64,000 nucleotides of DNA, from assembly GCF_047238305.1 (NCBI RefSeq), contig NZ_JBDFMO010000001.1:1302001-1366000 (forward strand). Direction: 5' to 3'. Shown one piece after another: positions 17,812 to 26,136 of this stretch. Both the position numbers and the translations under genes were made by a program. This DNA comes from Ferdinandcohnia sp047238305. Lineage in GTDB: Bacteria > Bacillota > Bacilli > Bacillales > Bacillaceae_L. The notes under the pieces were generated by a model that was given only the letters and a program-made list of their open reading frames with translations, ran no database searches and was not told where the DNA came from. The first letter of the stretch is position 1; every line of letters begins with the position of its first letter.

Positions 17812-18133
17812 ATATGATGAAAAAATTATTCAATTTGCCAAGGAAAAGGATGAGATTTTCGAGTTGCTTCAAAGTGAAGTGCGCAGTAATGGTGGAAAAG
17901 TATTTAATTTTTTATTAGAGGGAATATTTTCGTTTGACTCAGCTGTAAAACAATTGGACAGGAAAGAGGCCTTTTATCTTGTCGTGAATCAAGAAAAGGC
18001 AGAACTAGTGACCATCCAAAAAACACTAGAGCTCTCCCATCAAGATATATCAGGAGCCATACAAGTGGCGTCTGGTAAAAAAAGTTTTGAGTTTAATGGA
18101 TATAAATATAAGCTGTTTCGAAAAATTAAATAA
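17804..18133 (+). CDS. Hypothetical protein, third gene of XRE cassette 1
   Basis: A 109-residue soluble, charged protein with no family I recognise. It starts with an amphipathic helix (KYDEKIIQFAKEKDEIFELLQ) and ends with a basic segment (FNGYKYKLFRKIK). ATG 17804 has TTGGAGG 6 nt upstream and overlaps the end of the membrane gene, indicating translational coupling. The terminator at 18141 closes the operon. Confidence 0.7.
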   Translation: MNKYDEKIIQFAKEKDEIFELLQSEVRSNGGKVFNFLLEGIFSFDSAVKQLDRKEAFYLVVNQEKAELVTIQKTLELSHQDISGAIQVASGKKSFEFNGYKYKLFRKIK

Positions 18134-18140
18134 ATTTCAT

Positions 18141-18172
18141 AAAAAACTTGCCAGTATGTAGGCAAGTTTTTT
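18141..18172. terminator. Bidirectional terminator between XRE cassette 1 and ywjG
   Basis: AAAAAACTTGCC / GGCAAGTTTTTT with an 8-nt loop; the A and T runs make it work from both sides. Confidence 0.92.
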
Positions 18173-18706
18173 CTATTCAAATTCGTCGACCATTTCTTTG
18201 ATTGTAAATTTTAGTCCGAAATAGGCATATAAGGCTGTTATCACGCTTGGGAAACCGAAGCGGGTCCCGTCATCATCTGGAATAAGGGGCTTCGTTAGCT
18301 TACTATCAATATGGATATCTACGATTTCATTAAGAGTGCGTTCACCCTCTGTTTTTACAATCGCGGAAATCGCAACCGTTTGAATTCCGTTGCCGCGAAG
18401 TTCTTCCGCGAGCTTGATCGCTTCTTCATCAGTTGAAAAACGAGTTATCAATAGAACAGAGTCAACACCCTCAACTTCATTCATTTTTCCATTCGTAAAT
18501 AAAGGCTTAGCTAATTTTAATGGTTCAGCGCCAAACAGAGCTTCCGTTTCAACAGCAGCCATTTCATCGAAACCATGAACGAAAATGGAGCCATTGCTAA
18601 TAACAGACTGGGCAAGAATCCTTGCGCCATCCTCCATATTCATTTCCTCTTTTTCCATAATTCTGTTAAAATGACCCTGAAGTTGGGTAGTGAAAATTTT
18701 CAGCAT
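18173..18706 (-). CDS. ywjG: YwjG-like protein (DUF2529)
   Basis: A 177-residue protein resembling B. subtilis YwjG. The glycine-rich segment VISNGSIFVHGFDEMAAVE and the alternating strand/helix pattern (VDSVLLITRF, GIQTVAISAI) look like an SIS/Rossmann-like sugar-phosphate fold. No enzymatic role is known to me. It sits divergently from spo0F, as in other Bacillus. Start ATG 18706 is preceded by GAAAGGAA on the minus strand. Confidence 0.82.
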   Translation of the reverse strand: MLKIFTTQLQGHFNRIMEKEEMNMEDGARILAQSVISNGSIFVHGFDEMAAVETEALFGAEPLKLAKPLFTNGKMNEVEGVDSVLLITRFSTDEEAIKLAEELRGNGIQTVAISAIVKTEGERTLNEIVDIHIDSKLTKPLIPDDDGTRFGFPSVITALYAYFGLKFTIKEMVDEFE

Positions 18707-18838
18707 ACACGTAATTCCTTTCTATTCGTTTTCCTCATACTTTCATTATAACGTTATACGAAAAAAATAAGAAATCATGTCGATTTCTGTTGAGAAAACT
18801 TGTTTCGGTGTTGGAAATAAAAGTTTTCTGCGTAAAAA

Positions 18839-18866
18839 TAAGGAAAAATGTTGCCATTGGTAGAAT
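18839..18866 (+). promoter_or_regulatory. Probable SigH promoter of spo0F
   Basis: TAAGGAAAA (18839-18847) and GTAGAAT (18860-18866), 12 nt apart, fit RNAGGAWWW / RNNGAAT except the first base. spo0F is a known SigH target. A near Spo0A box, TGTCGAT (18778-18784, 6 of 7), lies 55 nt upstream. Confidence 0.68.
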
Positions 18867-18981
18867 TAAAAATGAATAACGATATAATAATATTCGAAAA
18901 AACGAACGTATAATAGCGATCGTAAAAAACCAAGCAATGATTCTAATTTTTTTATCTATTTTAAGGGGGGTTTTTACAAGA

Positions 18982-19353
18982 ATGTCAGAGAAAATCTTAA
19001 TTGTGGATGACCAATACGGAATACGAATACTGTTAAACGAAGTTTTTCAAAAAGAAGGTTACAAGACATTCCAAGCAGCTAATGGAGTACAAGCAATCGA
19101 AATCGTTCAAAAACACTCTCCAGATTTAGTTTTACTAGATATGAAAATCCCTGGTATGGACGGGATAGAAATCTTAAAAAGACTTAAAAAAATCAATCAG
19201 GACATTCGAGTTATTATTATGACAGCTTATGGTGAGCTGGATATGATCCAAGAAGCTAAGGATTTGGGAGCAATTACCCATTTTGCAAAACCTTTTGACA
19301 TTGATGAACTACGTGAAGCGGTTAGAGCAAATATCCCATTAAAATCCGAATAA
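18982..19353 (+). CDS. spo0F: Sporulation phosphorelay response regulator
   Basis: Single-domain response regulator that takes phosphate from Kin kinases and passes it to Spo0B. All receiver residues are present: acidic pair D9-D10, phosphorylated D53 (LLDMKIPGMDG), T81 (MTAYGE) and K103 (AKPFD). It has 123 residues, one fewer than in B. subtilis. ATG 18982 follows AAGGGGGG by 11 nt; the upstream TTG start at 18937 is unsupported. Monocistronic, with a SigH-type promoter and a modest terminator at 19484. Confidence 0.97.
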   Translation: MSEKILIVDDQYGIRILLNEVFQKEGYKTFQAANGVQAIEIVQKHSPDLVLLDMKIPGMDGIEILKRLKKINQDIRVIIMTAYGELDMIQEAKDLGAITHFAKPFDIDELREAVRANIPLKSE

Positions 19354-19695
19354 AAATCACAAAAAATACAAAACCGCATTATTAGTAAGATGAAAACGCT
19401 TCATGATAAAATCATGAAATAATGGTTACTTGCGAAATCAAAATCTTGTGATATGCTTAGTACTGTATTGTTGCTATTCCTTAACACAAAGGGCATTTTT
19501 GTGTGCTTTTTGTCTGTTAATTTCTATCTAAAAGTCTACATATTATGTTTTTGTTTCGGTCATTCTATTAGGTGATACGAAATCTTTGGAATAGGTATAC
19601 AATTAACCCCGGCGTTTCTTTGCCGTGGTTCTATGTGTATAGGGACTAATTCCTTATTTTACACAATAAAAACGGTACAAAAGGAGGAAATTCAC
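19354..19695 (+). other. spo0F-fbaA intergenic region
   Basis: Contains TTCATGAT-AAA-ATCATGAA (about 19402-19420), a probable terminator ACACAAA / TTTGTGT with GCTTTTT after it (19484-19511), and a hairpin near CCCCGGCG...CCGTGGTT (about 19606-19632) in the fbaA leader. I see no gene in it. Confidence 0.55.
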
Positions 19696-20553
19696 ATGCC
19701 TTTGGTTTCAATGAAAGAAATGCTTGAAAAAGCAAAAGCAGAAGGGTATGCAGTAGGTCAGTTTAACCTAAACAATCTAGAGTTCACACAAGCGATTTTA
19801 CAAGCTGCACAAGAAGAAAATTCACCAGTTATTCTTGGTGTTTCTGAAGGTGCTGGCCGATATATGGGTGGATTCAAAGTAGTAGTTGCGATGGTTAAAG
19901 CAATCATGGAAGAATCTAAGATTACCGTTCCAGTTGCAATCCATCTTGATCATGGTTCTTCTTTTGAGAATTGTGCGAAAGCAATTCACGCTGGATTCAC
20001 ATCTGTTATGATTGATGCTTCTCACCATCCATTTGAAGAGAACATTGAGATTACTTCTAAAGTAGTTGAGCTTGCACATTTCCACGGAGTATCTGTAGAA
20101 GCTGAGCTTGGTACTGTTGGTGGACAAGAAGATGACGTAATAGCTGAGGGTGTTATCTATGCGGATGTAAATGAGTGTGTTGAGCTTGTTACCCGTACTG
20201 GAATTGATTGCTTAGCGCCTGCTCTAGGTTCTGTTCATGGTCCTTACAAAGGTGAACCAAACCTTGGTTTCAAAGAAATGGAAGAGATCGGAAACAAAAC
20301 TGGTTTACCACTAGTACTTCACGGTGGAACTGGTATTCCTACTAAAGATATTCAAAAATCTATTTCTCTTGGAACTGCAAAAATCAATGTAAACACAGAA
20401 AACCAAATTGCTTCAGCTAAAGCAGTACGTGAAACACTTGCTGCAAAGCCAAATGAGTATGATCCACGTAAATACTTAGGACCTGCTCGCGATGCGATTC
20501 GTGAAACTGTACAAGGCAAAATGCGTGAATTCGGTTCTTCTGGAAGAGCGTAA
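19696..20553 (+). CDS. fbaA: Class II fructose-bisphosphate aldolase
   Basis: Zinc-dependent aldolase that splits fructose 1,6-bisphosphate into glyceraldehyde 3-phosphate and dihydroxyacetone phosphate. IHLDHGSS supplies the metal-ligand His and catalytic Asp; VLHGGTGI and NVNTE bind phosphate. The 285 residues start at ATG 19696 with AAGGAGG; the longer frame from 19633 has no site. Downstream terminator at 20627. In B. subtilis a transaldolase gene follows; here it is absent and the gap holds a broken small gene. Confidence 0.97.
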   Translation: MPLVSMKEMLEKAKAEGYAVGQFNLNNLEFTQAILQAAQEENSPVILGVSEGAGRYMGGFKVVVAMVKAIMEESKITVPVAIHLDHGSSFENCAKAIHAGFTSVMIDASHHPFEENIEITSKVVELAHFHGVSVEAELGTVGGQEDDVIAEGVIYADVNECVELVTRTGIDCLAPALGSVHGPYKGEPNLGFKEMEEIGNKTGLPLVLHGGTGIPTKDIQKSISLGTAKINVNTENQIASAKAVRETLAAKPNEYDPRKYLGPARDAIRETVQGKMREFGSSGRA

Positions 20554-20626
20554 GAAACCTTTTTGAATTTCGAACGTCTAATTAAATAGATTGGAGATTC
20601 GTCTCCAAACCATATAGAAAAGCCGC

Positions 20627-20684
20627 TAATTTCCTGTTATATATAACATGATTTGGAATTAGCGGTTTTCTTGCGTTATAATAA
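20627..20684 (+). terminator. fbaA terminator
   Basis: Long stem GAAAAGCCGCTAATTTCC / GGAATTAGCGGTTTTC, with an inner TGTTATATATAACA hairpin as loop, followed by TTGCG. Confidence 0.75.
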
Positions 20685-20783
20685 GAAAAGCGCAAGACGA
20701 TTTTTTAAAAAACTTGCCAGTAATATGGGAGTCTAGGGGTAATTACAGATCAACAACACATAAAAAGTGGAAGGAGCTGATTT

Positions 20784-20960
20784 GTGAACTTTACCCAATT
20801 AAAAACATAGACGAACTTAACAACTTAGAAAAAAGTCCTTCAACAAGATTCACTTCAACAACACGAAACTTCACGTAAACTGTATCTCAAAAACCAAAAG
20901 AAAAAAGTATCACTTAGGTCCTATGAACAGTTCCCTAAAGAAATATCTTTAATGGGATGA
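20784..20960 (+). pseudogene. Small gene broken by two compensating frameshifts
   Basis: AAGGAG stands 7 nt before GTG 20784. The first frame reads VNFTQLK and then hits TAG at 20808. A shift in the A-run at 20801-20805 gives NIDELNNLEK, and a second shift in the A-run at 20829-20834 returns to the original frame as VLQQDSLQQHETSRK, continuing to TGA 20958-20960. The repaired product is about 58 residues, polar and lysine-rich at the end (LYLKNQKKK). I do not recognise it. Either a real pseudogene or two sequence errors in A-runs. It occupies the fbaA-murA gap (20685-21229), which otherwise holds only the murA leader. Confidence 0.5.
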
Positions 20961-21098
20961 TTTGATTGTTTTTGCGAAAAGGTATAAAATGAAACATGAT
21001 TTTTATATTTTCGTGAAAACTAAAATTAAAACTTGTACAATCACGCAGTAAATTTATGTTAAAATATACCAACTCGAGTGAAGTGCCGTATGTCATTT

Positions 21099-21229
21099 TT
21101 AGGTAAATAAGGGAATAGAACTGCCTAACAAGCTAGATTTCATCCAGTAGTGTTCACCGGATAGCGTCTACCCGTGGCAATTCAAGGTTTCCCTTACTAA
21201 CCGTCATCTTCGCTAGAAGGGAGCCACTT
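21099..21229 (+). promoter_or_regulatory. Structured leader before murA
   Basis: TAAGGGAA (21108-21115) can pair with TTCCCTTA (21189-21196), but the latter also sits in a local hairpin GGTT-tcccttact-AACC (21186-21201). ATCC/GGAT and TTAGG/CCTAA pairs lie between. The alternatives suggest a switch-like leader; there is no T-box GGTGGNACCGCG sequence. The family is unknown to me. Confidence 0.35.
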
Positions 21230-22516
21230 ATGGAAAAACTTAAAATAGCAGGCGGTTATCCACTAAAAGGATCTGTAAAAATCAGTGGGGCGAAGAATAG
21301 TGCAGTTGCCCTCATTCCAGCAACAATCCTAGCCGAAACGCCAGTTACAATTGAAGGTCTTCCTGATATATCAGACGTGCAAATTTTAGGTGATTTGCTT
21401 GAAGAAATCGGGGGCCATGTAGAGATAAATAAAGAAGAAATATATGTTGACCCAACCAATATTGTGTCCATGCCATTACCGAACGGAAAAGTAAAAAAGC
21501 TTCGTGCTTCCTACTACTTAATGGGTGCGATGCTCGGTCGTTTTAAAAAAGCTGTAATTGGTTTGCCTGGTGGATGCCATTTAGGTCCGAGACCAATTGA
21601 CCAACATATTAAGGGCTTTGAAGCACTTGGAGCAAAAGTAACAAACGAACAAGGTGCGATCTATCTTCGTGCAGATGAACTAAGAGGAGCTCGTATATAC
21701 CTTGACGTTGTAAGTGTAGGTGCAACCATTAATATCATGCTAGCAGCAGTGCGTGCTAAGGGACGTACAATCATTGAAAACGCCGCGAAAGAACCGGAAA
21801 TTATCGATGTTGCGACATTATTGACAAGCATGGGTGCAAAAATTAAAGGCGCCGGAACAGATGTCATCCGCATTGATGGCGTTGATTCCTTACAGGGCTG
21901 CCGCCATACCATTATTCCTGATCGTATCGAAGCAGGTACATATATGATTATTGGAGCCGCGATGGGTGAAGGGGTATTAATTGATAATGTCATCCCACTT
22001 CACTTAGAATCTTTGATTGCCAAGTTTCGCGAAATGGGTGTAACCGTTGAAACAAGCGACGATCAAATCTGGGTTGCCGGAAATAAAGATTTGAAATCTG
22101 TTGATATTAAAACACTTGTGTATCCAGGCTTCCCAACGGATCTTCAACAGCCTTTTACATCCTTACTTACAAAAGCAAGTGGAACAGGTGTTGTAACGGA
22201 TACGATTTATGGTGCAAGATTTAAGCACATCGACGAGCTGCGTCGCATGAATGCACAAATTAAAGTTGAAGGTCGTTCGGCAATTGTCACTGGACCTGTT
22301 CAACTTCAAGGGGCAAAAGTGAAGGCAAGTGACTTACGTGCAGGTGCTTCACTTGTTGTGGCTGGCCTCATGGCAGAAGGTGTAACAGAAATTACAGGTC
22401 TAGAGCATATCGACCGTGGCTATAGCCATTTGGAAGAAAAATTAACAGGATTAGGCGCAACCATTTGGAGAGAAAGCCTAACAGAAGACGAAATTGAACA
22501 GCTGCAAAATTCATAA
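21230..22516 (+). CDS. murA: UDP-N-acetylglucosamine 1-carboxyvinyltransferase (MurA2/MurZ type)
   Basis: First committed step of peptidoglycan synthesis: transfers enolpyruvate from PEP to UDP-GlcNAc in the cytoplasm. The catalytic cysteine is C116 in PGGCHLGPRPID, the fosfomycin target; KISGAKNSA at the N-terminus binds substrate. 428 residues. The position between fbaA and glpX matches murAB/murZ of Bacillus, while the second copy (murAA) usually lies by the atp operon and is not seen in this window. ATG 21230 is preceded by GAAGGGAGCC. Confidence 0.96.
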   Translation: MEKLKIAGGYPLKGSVKISGAKNSAVALIPATILAETPVTIEGLPDISDVQILGDLLEEIGGHVEINKEEIYVDPTNIVSMPLPNGKVKKLRASYYLMGAMLGRFKKAVIGLPGGCHLGPRPIDQHIKGFEALGAKVTNEQGAIYLRADELRGARIYLDVVSVGATINIMLAAVRAKGRTIIENAAKEPEIIDVATLLTSMGAKIKGAGTDVIRIDGVDSLQGCRHTIIPDRIEAGTYMIIGAAMGEGVLIDNVIPLHLESLIAKFREMGVTVETSDDQIWVAGNKDLKSVDIKTLVYPGFPTDLQQPFTSLLTKASGTGVVTDTIYGARFKHIDELRRMNAQIKVEGRSAIVTGPVQLQGAKVKASDLRAGASLVVAGLMAEGVTEITGLEHIDRGYSHLEEKLTGLGATIWRESLTEDEIEQLQNS

Positions 22517-22532
22517 TTCAGTAATAATTTCC

Positions 22533-22562
22533 AAACTCCCACTACAAAAAGTGGGAGTTTTC
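22533..22562 (+). terminator. murA terminator
   Basis: AAACTCCCAC / GTGGGAGTTT with an 8-nt loop, then TTC. Confidence 0.88.
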
Positions 22563-22581
22563 ATGTATTCTTAAGAAGAAA

Positions 22582-22786
22582 AGTGCAAGCGAGCGTTTAG
22601 CGACGTACGGACTGAGGCACACAGGATGTGGGTCACACAGACGTTGCCACAGGACGTGGCGATTTTAGTCTGTGTTCCTTAAGGAGATAAAGGAAACACG
22701 AAGAGCGCAGCGGTTCGATGTTGAGCTTATCGTACGAAGGGTGAGGGAAGTCTCGCTAGTCGCTGCGAGCTGGAACTAGACAGATG
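22582..22786 (+). repeat. Intergenic repeat R2, copy 1, with nested three-hairpin module
   Basis: Shares AGCGACGTACGGACTG, GAGATAAAGGAAACACGAAG, TTCGATGTTGAGCTTATCG and GGGAAGTCTCGCTAGTCGC with copy 2 at 50590-50724. AGCGAC near the left end can pair with GTCGCT near the right end. Compared with copy 2 it carries an extra block at about 22617-22678 between GGACTGAG and GGAGATAAAGG. That block is the reverse complement of the three-hairpin module seen at 6738-6803 and 43336-43393. It fills most of the murA-glpX gap. Confidence 0.82.
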
Positions 22787-22871
22787 GAAAAGTAGAGAGA
22801 AAGCGTTTTTATGATATGAGAATGTTAAACACACGCCAGAAAGAGACTACTACCAGCTAGGGGGAAGGATC

Positions 22872-23834
22872 ATGGAAAGAAGCTTATCAATGGAGCTTGT
22901 ACGTGTTACAGAAGCAGCAGCATTGGCATCAGCTCGTTGGATGGGTCGTGGTAAAAAAGACGAAGCAGATGGAGCAGCAACCTCTGCGATGAGAGATGTA
23001 TTTGACACAATCCCAATGAAGGGACAAGTTGTCATTGGAGAAGGAGAAATGGACGAAGCCCCAATGCTTTATATAGGCGAAAAGCTGGGGAATGGCTATG
23101 GACCAAGAGTGGACGTTGCAGTTGACCCACTGGAAGGAACCAATATATTAGCATCTGGTGGATGGAATGCGCTTTCTGTGTTAGCGGTAGCCGATCATGG
23201 GAATTTGCTTCATGCCCCAGACATGTATATGGATAAAATTGCAGTGGGACCTGAAGCAGTCGGGCTAATCGATATCAACGCACCGATTATCGATAACCTA
23301 AAAGCGGTTGCAAAAGCAAAAAACAAGGATATTGAAGACGTTGTGGCAACTGTCTTAAATCGTCCCAGACATGAGCATATCATTGCGCAATTACGTGAAG
23401 CAGGGACTCGTATTAAGTTAATTAATGACGGTGATGTTGCTGGTGCAATCAATACAGCATTCGATCATACAGGTGTGGACATTTTATTTGGCTCTGGTGG
23501 TGCTCCTGAGGGTGTTTTATCAGCGGTTGCATTGAAATGTTTAGGTGGCGAAATTCAAGGGAAACTTATTCCGCAAAACGATGAAGAAATTGCTCGTTGT
23601 ATAAAAATGGGACTTGATGTTACAAAGGTTCTTCGTATGGAAGACTTAGTCAGTGGTGACGATGCCATTTTTGCAGCAACAGGTGTCACTGATGGAGAGC
23701 TGTTACGCGGAGTTCAATTTAAAGGCTCAATCGGGACAACTCATTCACTTGTTATGCGTGCAAAGTCTGGAACTGTTAGATTCATAGACGGTAGACATAG
23801 CTTGAAGAAAAAACCAAATTTAGTAATTAAATAG
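22872..23834 (+). CDS. glpX: Fructose-1,6-bisphosphatase, class II
   Basis: Gluconeogenic phosphatase of the GlpX type. Motifs: VVIGEGEMDEAPMLYIGE and DPLEGTNILASGG bind metal and substrate, and GSGGAPEGVL lies in the second half. 320 residues. ATG 22872 follows TAGGGGGAAGGATC. It follows murA and precedes rho, as in B. subtilis (ywjI). Ends with a short terminator (23838-23868). Confidence 0.96.
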   Translation: MERSLSMELVRVTEAAALASARWMGRGKKDEADGAATSAMRDVFDTIPMKGQVVIGEGEMDEAPMLYIGEKLGNGYGPRVDVAVDPLEGTNILASGGWNALSVLAVADHGNLLHAPDMYMDKIAVGPEAVGLIDINAPIIDNLKAVAKAKNKDIEDVVATVLNRPRHEHIIAQLREAGTRIKLINDGDVAGAINTAFDHTGVDILFGSGGAPEGVLSAVALKCLGGEIQGKLIPQNDEEIARCIKMGLDVTKVLRMEDLVSGDDAIFAATGVTDGELLRGVQFKGSIGTTHSLVMRAKSGTVRFIDGRHSLKKKPNLVIK

Positions 23835-23837
23835 AGT

Positions 23838-23868
23838 AGAGGCGAGTCTTTGTACTCGCTCTCTTTAT
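23838..23868 (+). terminator. glpX terminator
   Basis: AGAGGCGAGT / ACTCGCTCTCT with one bulge and a 6-nt loop, then TTATAA; moderate strength. Confidence 0.65.
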
Positions 23869-23917
23869 AATCAAGCCTTTTAACACGAAAACGTATAACT
23901 CTATCAAAATAAGGGTA

Positions 23918-23947
23918 TTGATTAAAAATACGAGAATAGGGTAAAAT
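23918..23947 (+). promoter_or_regulatory. Probable rho promoter and long leader
   Basis: TTGATT (23918-23923), 18 nt, TAAAAT (23942-23947). The leader to ATG 24261 is about 300 nt, holding a small AACCG/CGGTT hairpin near 24010 and no gene. A long leader fits Rho autoregulation known in other bacteria. Confidence 0.55.
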
Positions 23948-24260
23948 AAAGGAGATTAGACTGGTCATTATATCTTCTTAAAAATTTCAAAATAAGGATT
24001 TCCTTTGCACAACCGTTAAGCGGTTAAAACTTCAATGCAATCCTCAGAATGCTTCTAAATCATTCCATCCATAATTATCCATATAAAATGTTTCATAATG
24101 TCTCTTTACTGCTAAGAGGAGAAAATGCGAAAACGCTTTTATATGATGGACGAATGAACCAATCATCAAATGCGGCTTTGCGTATCTGCTGAATAATTTA
24201 AAGCAAATCAATTGGAAAGCATTACGAGAAATAAACTAAAAATCAAAGAGTGGTGTACCA

Positions 24261-25553
24261 ATGAGTATTACAATTTCAAGCTTGGAAAACATGAAGCTAA
24301 AAGAATTATATGAATTAGCACGTGAATATAAGGTTTCCTACTACAGCAAATTAACGAAGAAAGAGTTAATTTTTGCGATTTTAAAAGCACGTGCTGAACA
24401 GGATGGCCTTTTATTTATGGAGGGTGTTCTTGAGATTATCCAATCAGAAGGATTCGGTTTCCTACGCCCTATTAACTATTCCCCATCCTCAGAGGATATC
24501 TACATTTCAGCCTCCCAAATCCGTCGTTTTGACCTACGAAATGGGGATAAGGTTTCAGGTAAAGTACGTCCTCCAAAAGAAAATGAACGCTATTACGGTC
24601 TTCTGCATGTTGAGGCTGTCAACGGGGATGACCCAGAATCTGCAAAGGAACGTGTCCACTTTCCTGGTCTAACACCTCTATATCCAGATCGCCAAGTGAT
24701 CTTAGAGACAAAGCCAAATCATATTTCTACACGAATTATGGACATTCTCGCACCAGTTGGTTTCGGTCAGCGTGGTCTAATCGTAGCGCCTCCTAAGGCT
24801 GGTAAAACAATGTTGATTAAGGAAATCGCAAACAGCATTACAACAAACCATCCAGAGGCTGAATTAATTGTTTTATTAATTGATGAGCGTCCGGAAGAGG
24901 TTACAGATATCGAACGTTCTGTAGCAGGTGACGTGGTAAGTTCTACTTTCGACGAAGTGCCAGAAAACCATATAAAGGTTGCGGAGCTCGTGCTTGAAAG
25001 AGCGATGCGTCTGGTTGAACACAAACGTGACGTGATTATTCTTATGGATAGTATCACGCGTCTTGCGAGAGCTTATAACCTTGTGATTCCTCCGAGTGGT
25101 CGTACGCTATCAGGGGGGATTGACCCTGCAGCATTCCACCGTCCAAAGCGTTTCTTCGGGGCAGCAAGAAATATCGAAGAGGGCGGTAGCTTAACAATCC
25201 TAGCGACTGCACTGGTAGATACAGGCTCACGGATGGATGACGTCATCTATGAGGAATTCAAGGGTACGGGTAACATGGAGCTACACTTAGATCGTTCACT
25301 TGCTGAAAGACGTATTTTCCCTGCCATCGACATTCGTCGCTCTGGTACGCGTAAAGAAGAGCTTCTTATTGAAAAAGAAAACCTTGATAAAATCTGGGCA
25401 ATCCGTAAAGCAATGTCAGATCAACCAGATTTTGCGGAGAAATTTTTACGTAAACTTAAGCAAACTAAAACAAATGCAGAGTTCTTTGAAATGCTTGAAG
25501 CAGAAAAGAAAGCGGCAATTGCTCGGAGAAGCAGCAGTAGACCTGAGGCGTAA
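24261..25553 (+). CDS. rho: Transcription termination factor Rho
   Basis: Hexameric RNA helicase that ends transcription. The N-terminal Rho_N helical domain (MKLKELYELAREYKVSYYSK) is followed by a cold-shock-like RNA-binding domain (GFGFLRP, DIYISASQIRRFDLR). The ATPase core has Walker A APPKAGKTML near residue 175 and Walker B VIILMDSITRLARAYN. 430 residues, no large insertion. ATG 24261 has a poor ribosome site (GAGTGGTG), which may keep translation low. Confidence 0.97.
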   Translation: MSITISSLENMKLKELYELAREYKVSYYSKLTKKELIFAILKARAEQDGLLFMEGVLEIIQSEGFGFLRPINYSPSSEDIYISASQIRRFDLRNGDKVSGKVRPPKENERYYGLLHVEAVNGDDPESAKERVHFPGLTPLYPDRQVILETKPNHISTRIMDILAPVGFGQRGLIVAPPKAGKTMLIKEIANSITTNHPEAELIVLLIDERPEEVTDIERSVAGDVVSSTFDEVPENHIKVAELVLERAMRLVEHKRDVIILMDSITRLARAYNLVIPPSGRTLSGGIDPAAFHRPKRFFGAARNIEEGGSLTILATALVDTGSRMDDVIYEEFKGTGNMELHLDRSLAERRIFPAIDIRRSGTRKEELLIEKENLDKIWAIRKAMSDQPDFAEKFLRKLKQTKTNAEFFEMLEAEKKAAIARRSSSRPEA

Positions 25554-25626
25554 GAAGTATGTGTTGCGTGAGTCCGCACGAAAATTCTTGTTGGAAAAAT
25601 TAACGATTTTTAACAGCAGGATTAAG

Positions 25627-25655
25627 TTGCAATTCATAGCTTCACTTGTTATAAT
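25627..25655 (+). promoter_or_regulatory. rpmE promoter
   Basis: TTGCAA (25627-25632), 17 nt, TATAAT (25650-25655). Transcription should start just before the leader hairpin at 25667. Confidence 0.8.
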
Positions 25656-25666
25656 TTCAACATGTG

Positions 25667-25717
25667 CGTTTTAGGTTTTCAAAATTGTACATGTAACTAT
25701 GCAATTTTGCTAAAACG
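25667..25717 (+). promoter_or_regulatory. Nested hairpin in the rpmE leader
   Basis: CGTTTTAG / CTAAAACG (25667-25674 with 25710-25717) encloses AAAATTG / CAATTTT (25681-25687 with 25702-25708); all pairs perfect. It lies between the promoter and the L31 ribosome site. L31 leader motifs in Firmicutes have been described, so feedback by L31 is the first hypothesis. Confidence 0.7.
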
Positions 25718-25763
25718 TAACTCTGTTTCGATCAAGGATTCAGGGCGGAAGGAGATGAGACGA

Positions 25764-25964
25764 ATGAAATCAGGAATTCATCCAAACTATAAAAAAGTTA
25801 TGGTGAAATGTGCTTGTGGCAATGAATTTGAATCTGGTTCTGTAAAAGAGGAGATACGCGTTGAGGTATGCTCAGAGTGTCACCCATTCTATACAGGCCG
25901 TCAAAAATTCGCTGATGCAGGTGGACGTGTAGATAAATTCAACAAAAAATACGGTATTAAATAA
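25764..25964 (+). CDS. rpmE: Ribosomal protein L31, zinc-binding type
   Basis: 66-residue protein of the large ribosomal subunit. It is the zinc (C+) form: CACGNEF gives two cysteines and CSECHPF the other two. Start ATG 25764 gives the conserved MKSGIHPNYKK, with GGAAGGAG 9 nt upstream; the longer frame from 25662 runs through the leader hairpin and is not coding. Ends in RVDKFNKKYGIK followed by a strong terminator. Confidence 0.97.
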   Translation: MKSGIHPNYKKVMVKCACGNEFESGSVKEEIRVEVCSECHPFYTGRQKFADAGGRVDKFNKKYGIK

Positions 25965-25982
25965 TATCGATTTTGAAAAGCC

Positions 25983-26018
25983 AAAAACAGGCAAGTTTTT
26001 TCTTCTTGCCTGTTTTTT
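25983..26018 (+). terminator. rpmE terminator
   Basis: AAAAACAGGCAAG / CTTGCCTGTTTTTT. Confidence 0.93.
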
Positions 26019-26136
26019 GTGCTACTAGACTTATTTTACTCGCATTTATTTTAACCTCATATCAATAATCCTCATACTTACAGTCAATAGTTGACTCGAG
26101 GCTAGTAACAACCGAGGAAAGGAAGGATCTAGTTTC

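Noticed and set aside
21060..21229. T-box leader before murA
   Set aside because: No T-box sequence, no specifier loop and no terminator/antiterminator pair with a U-tract.
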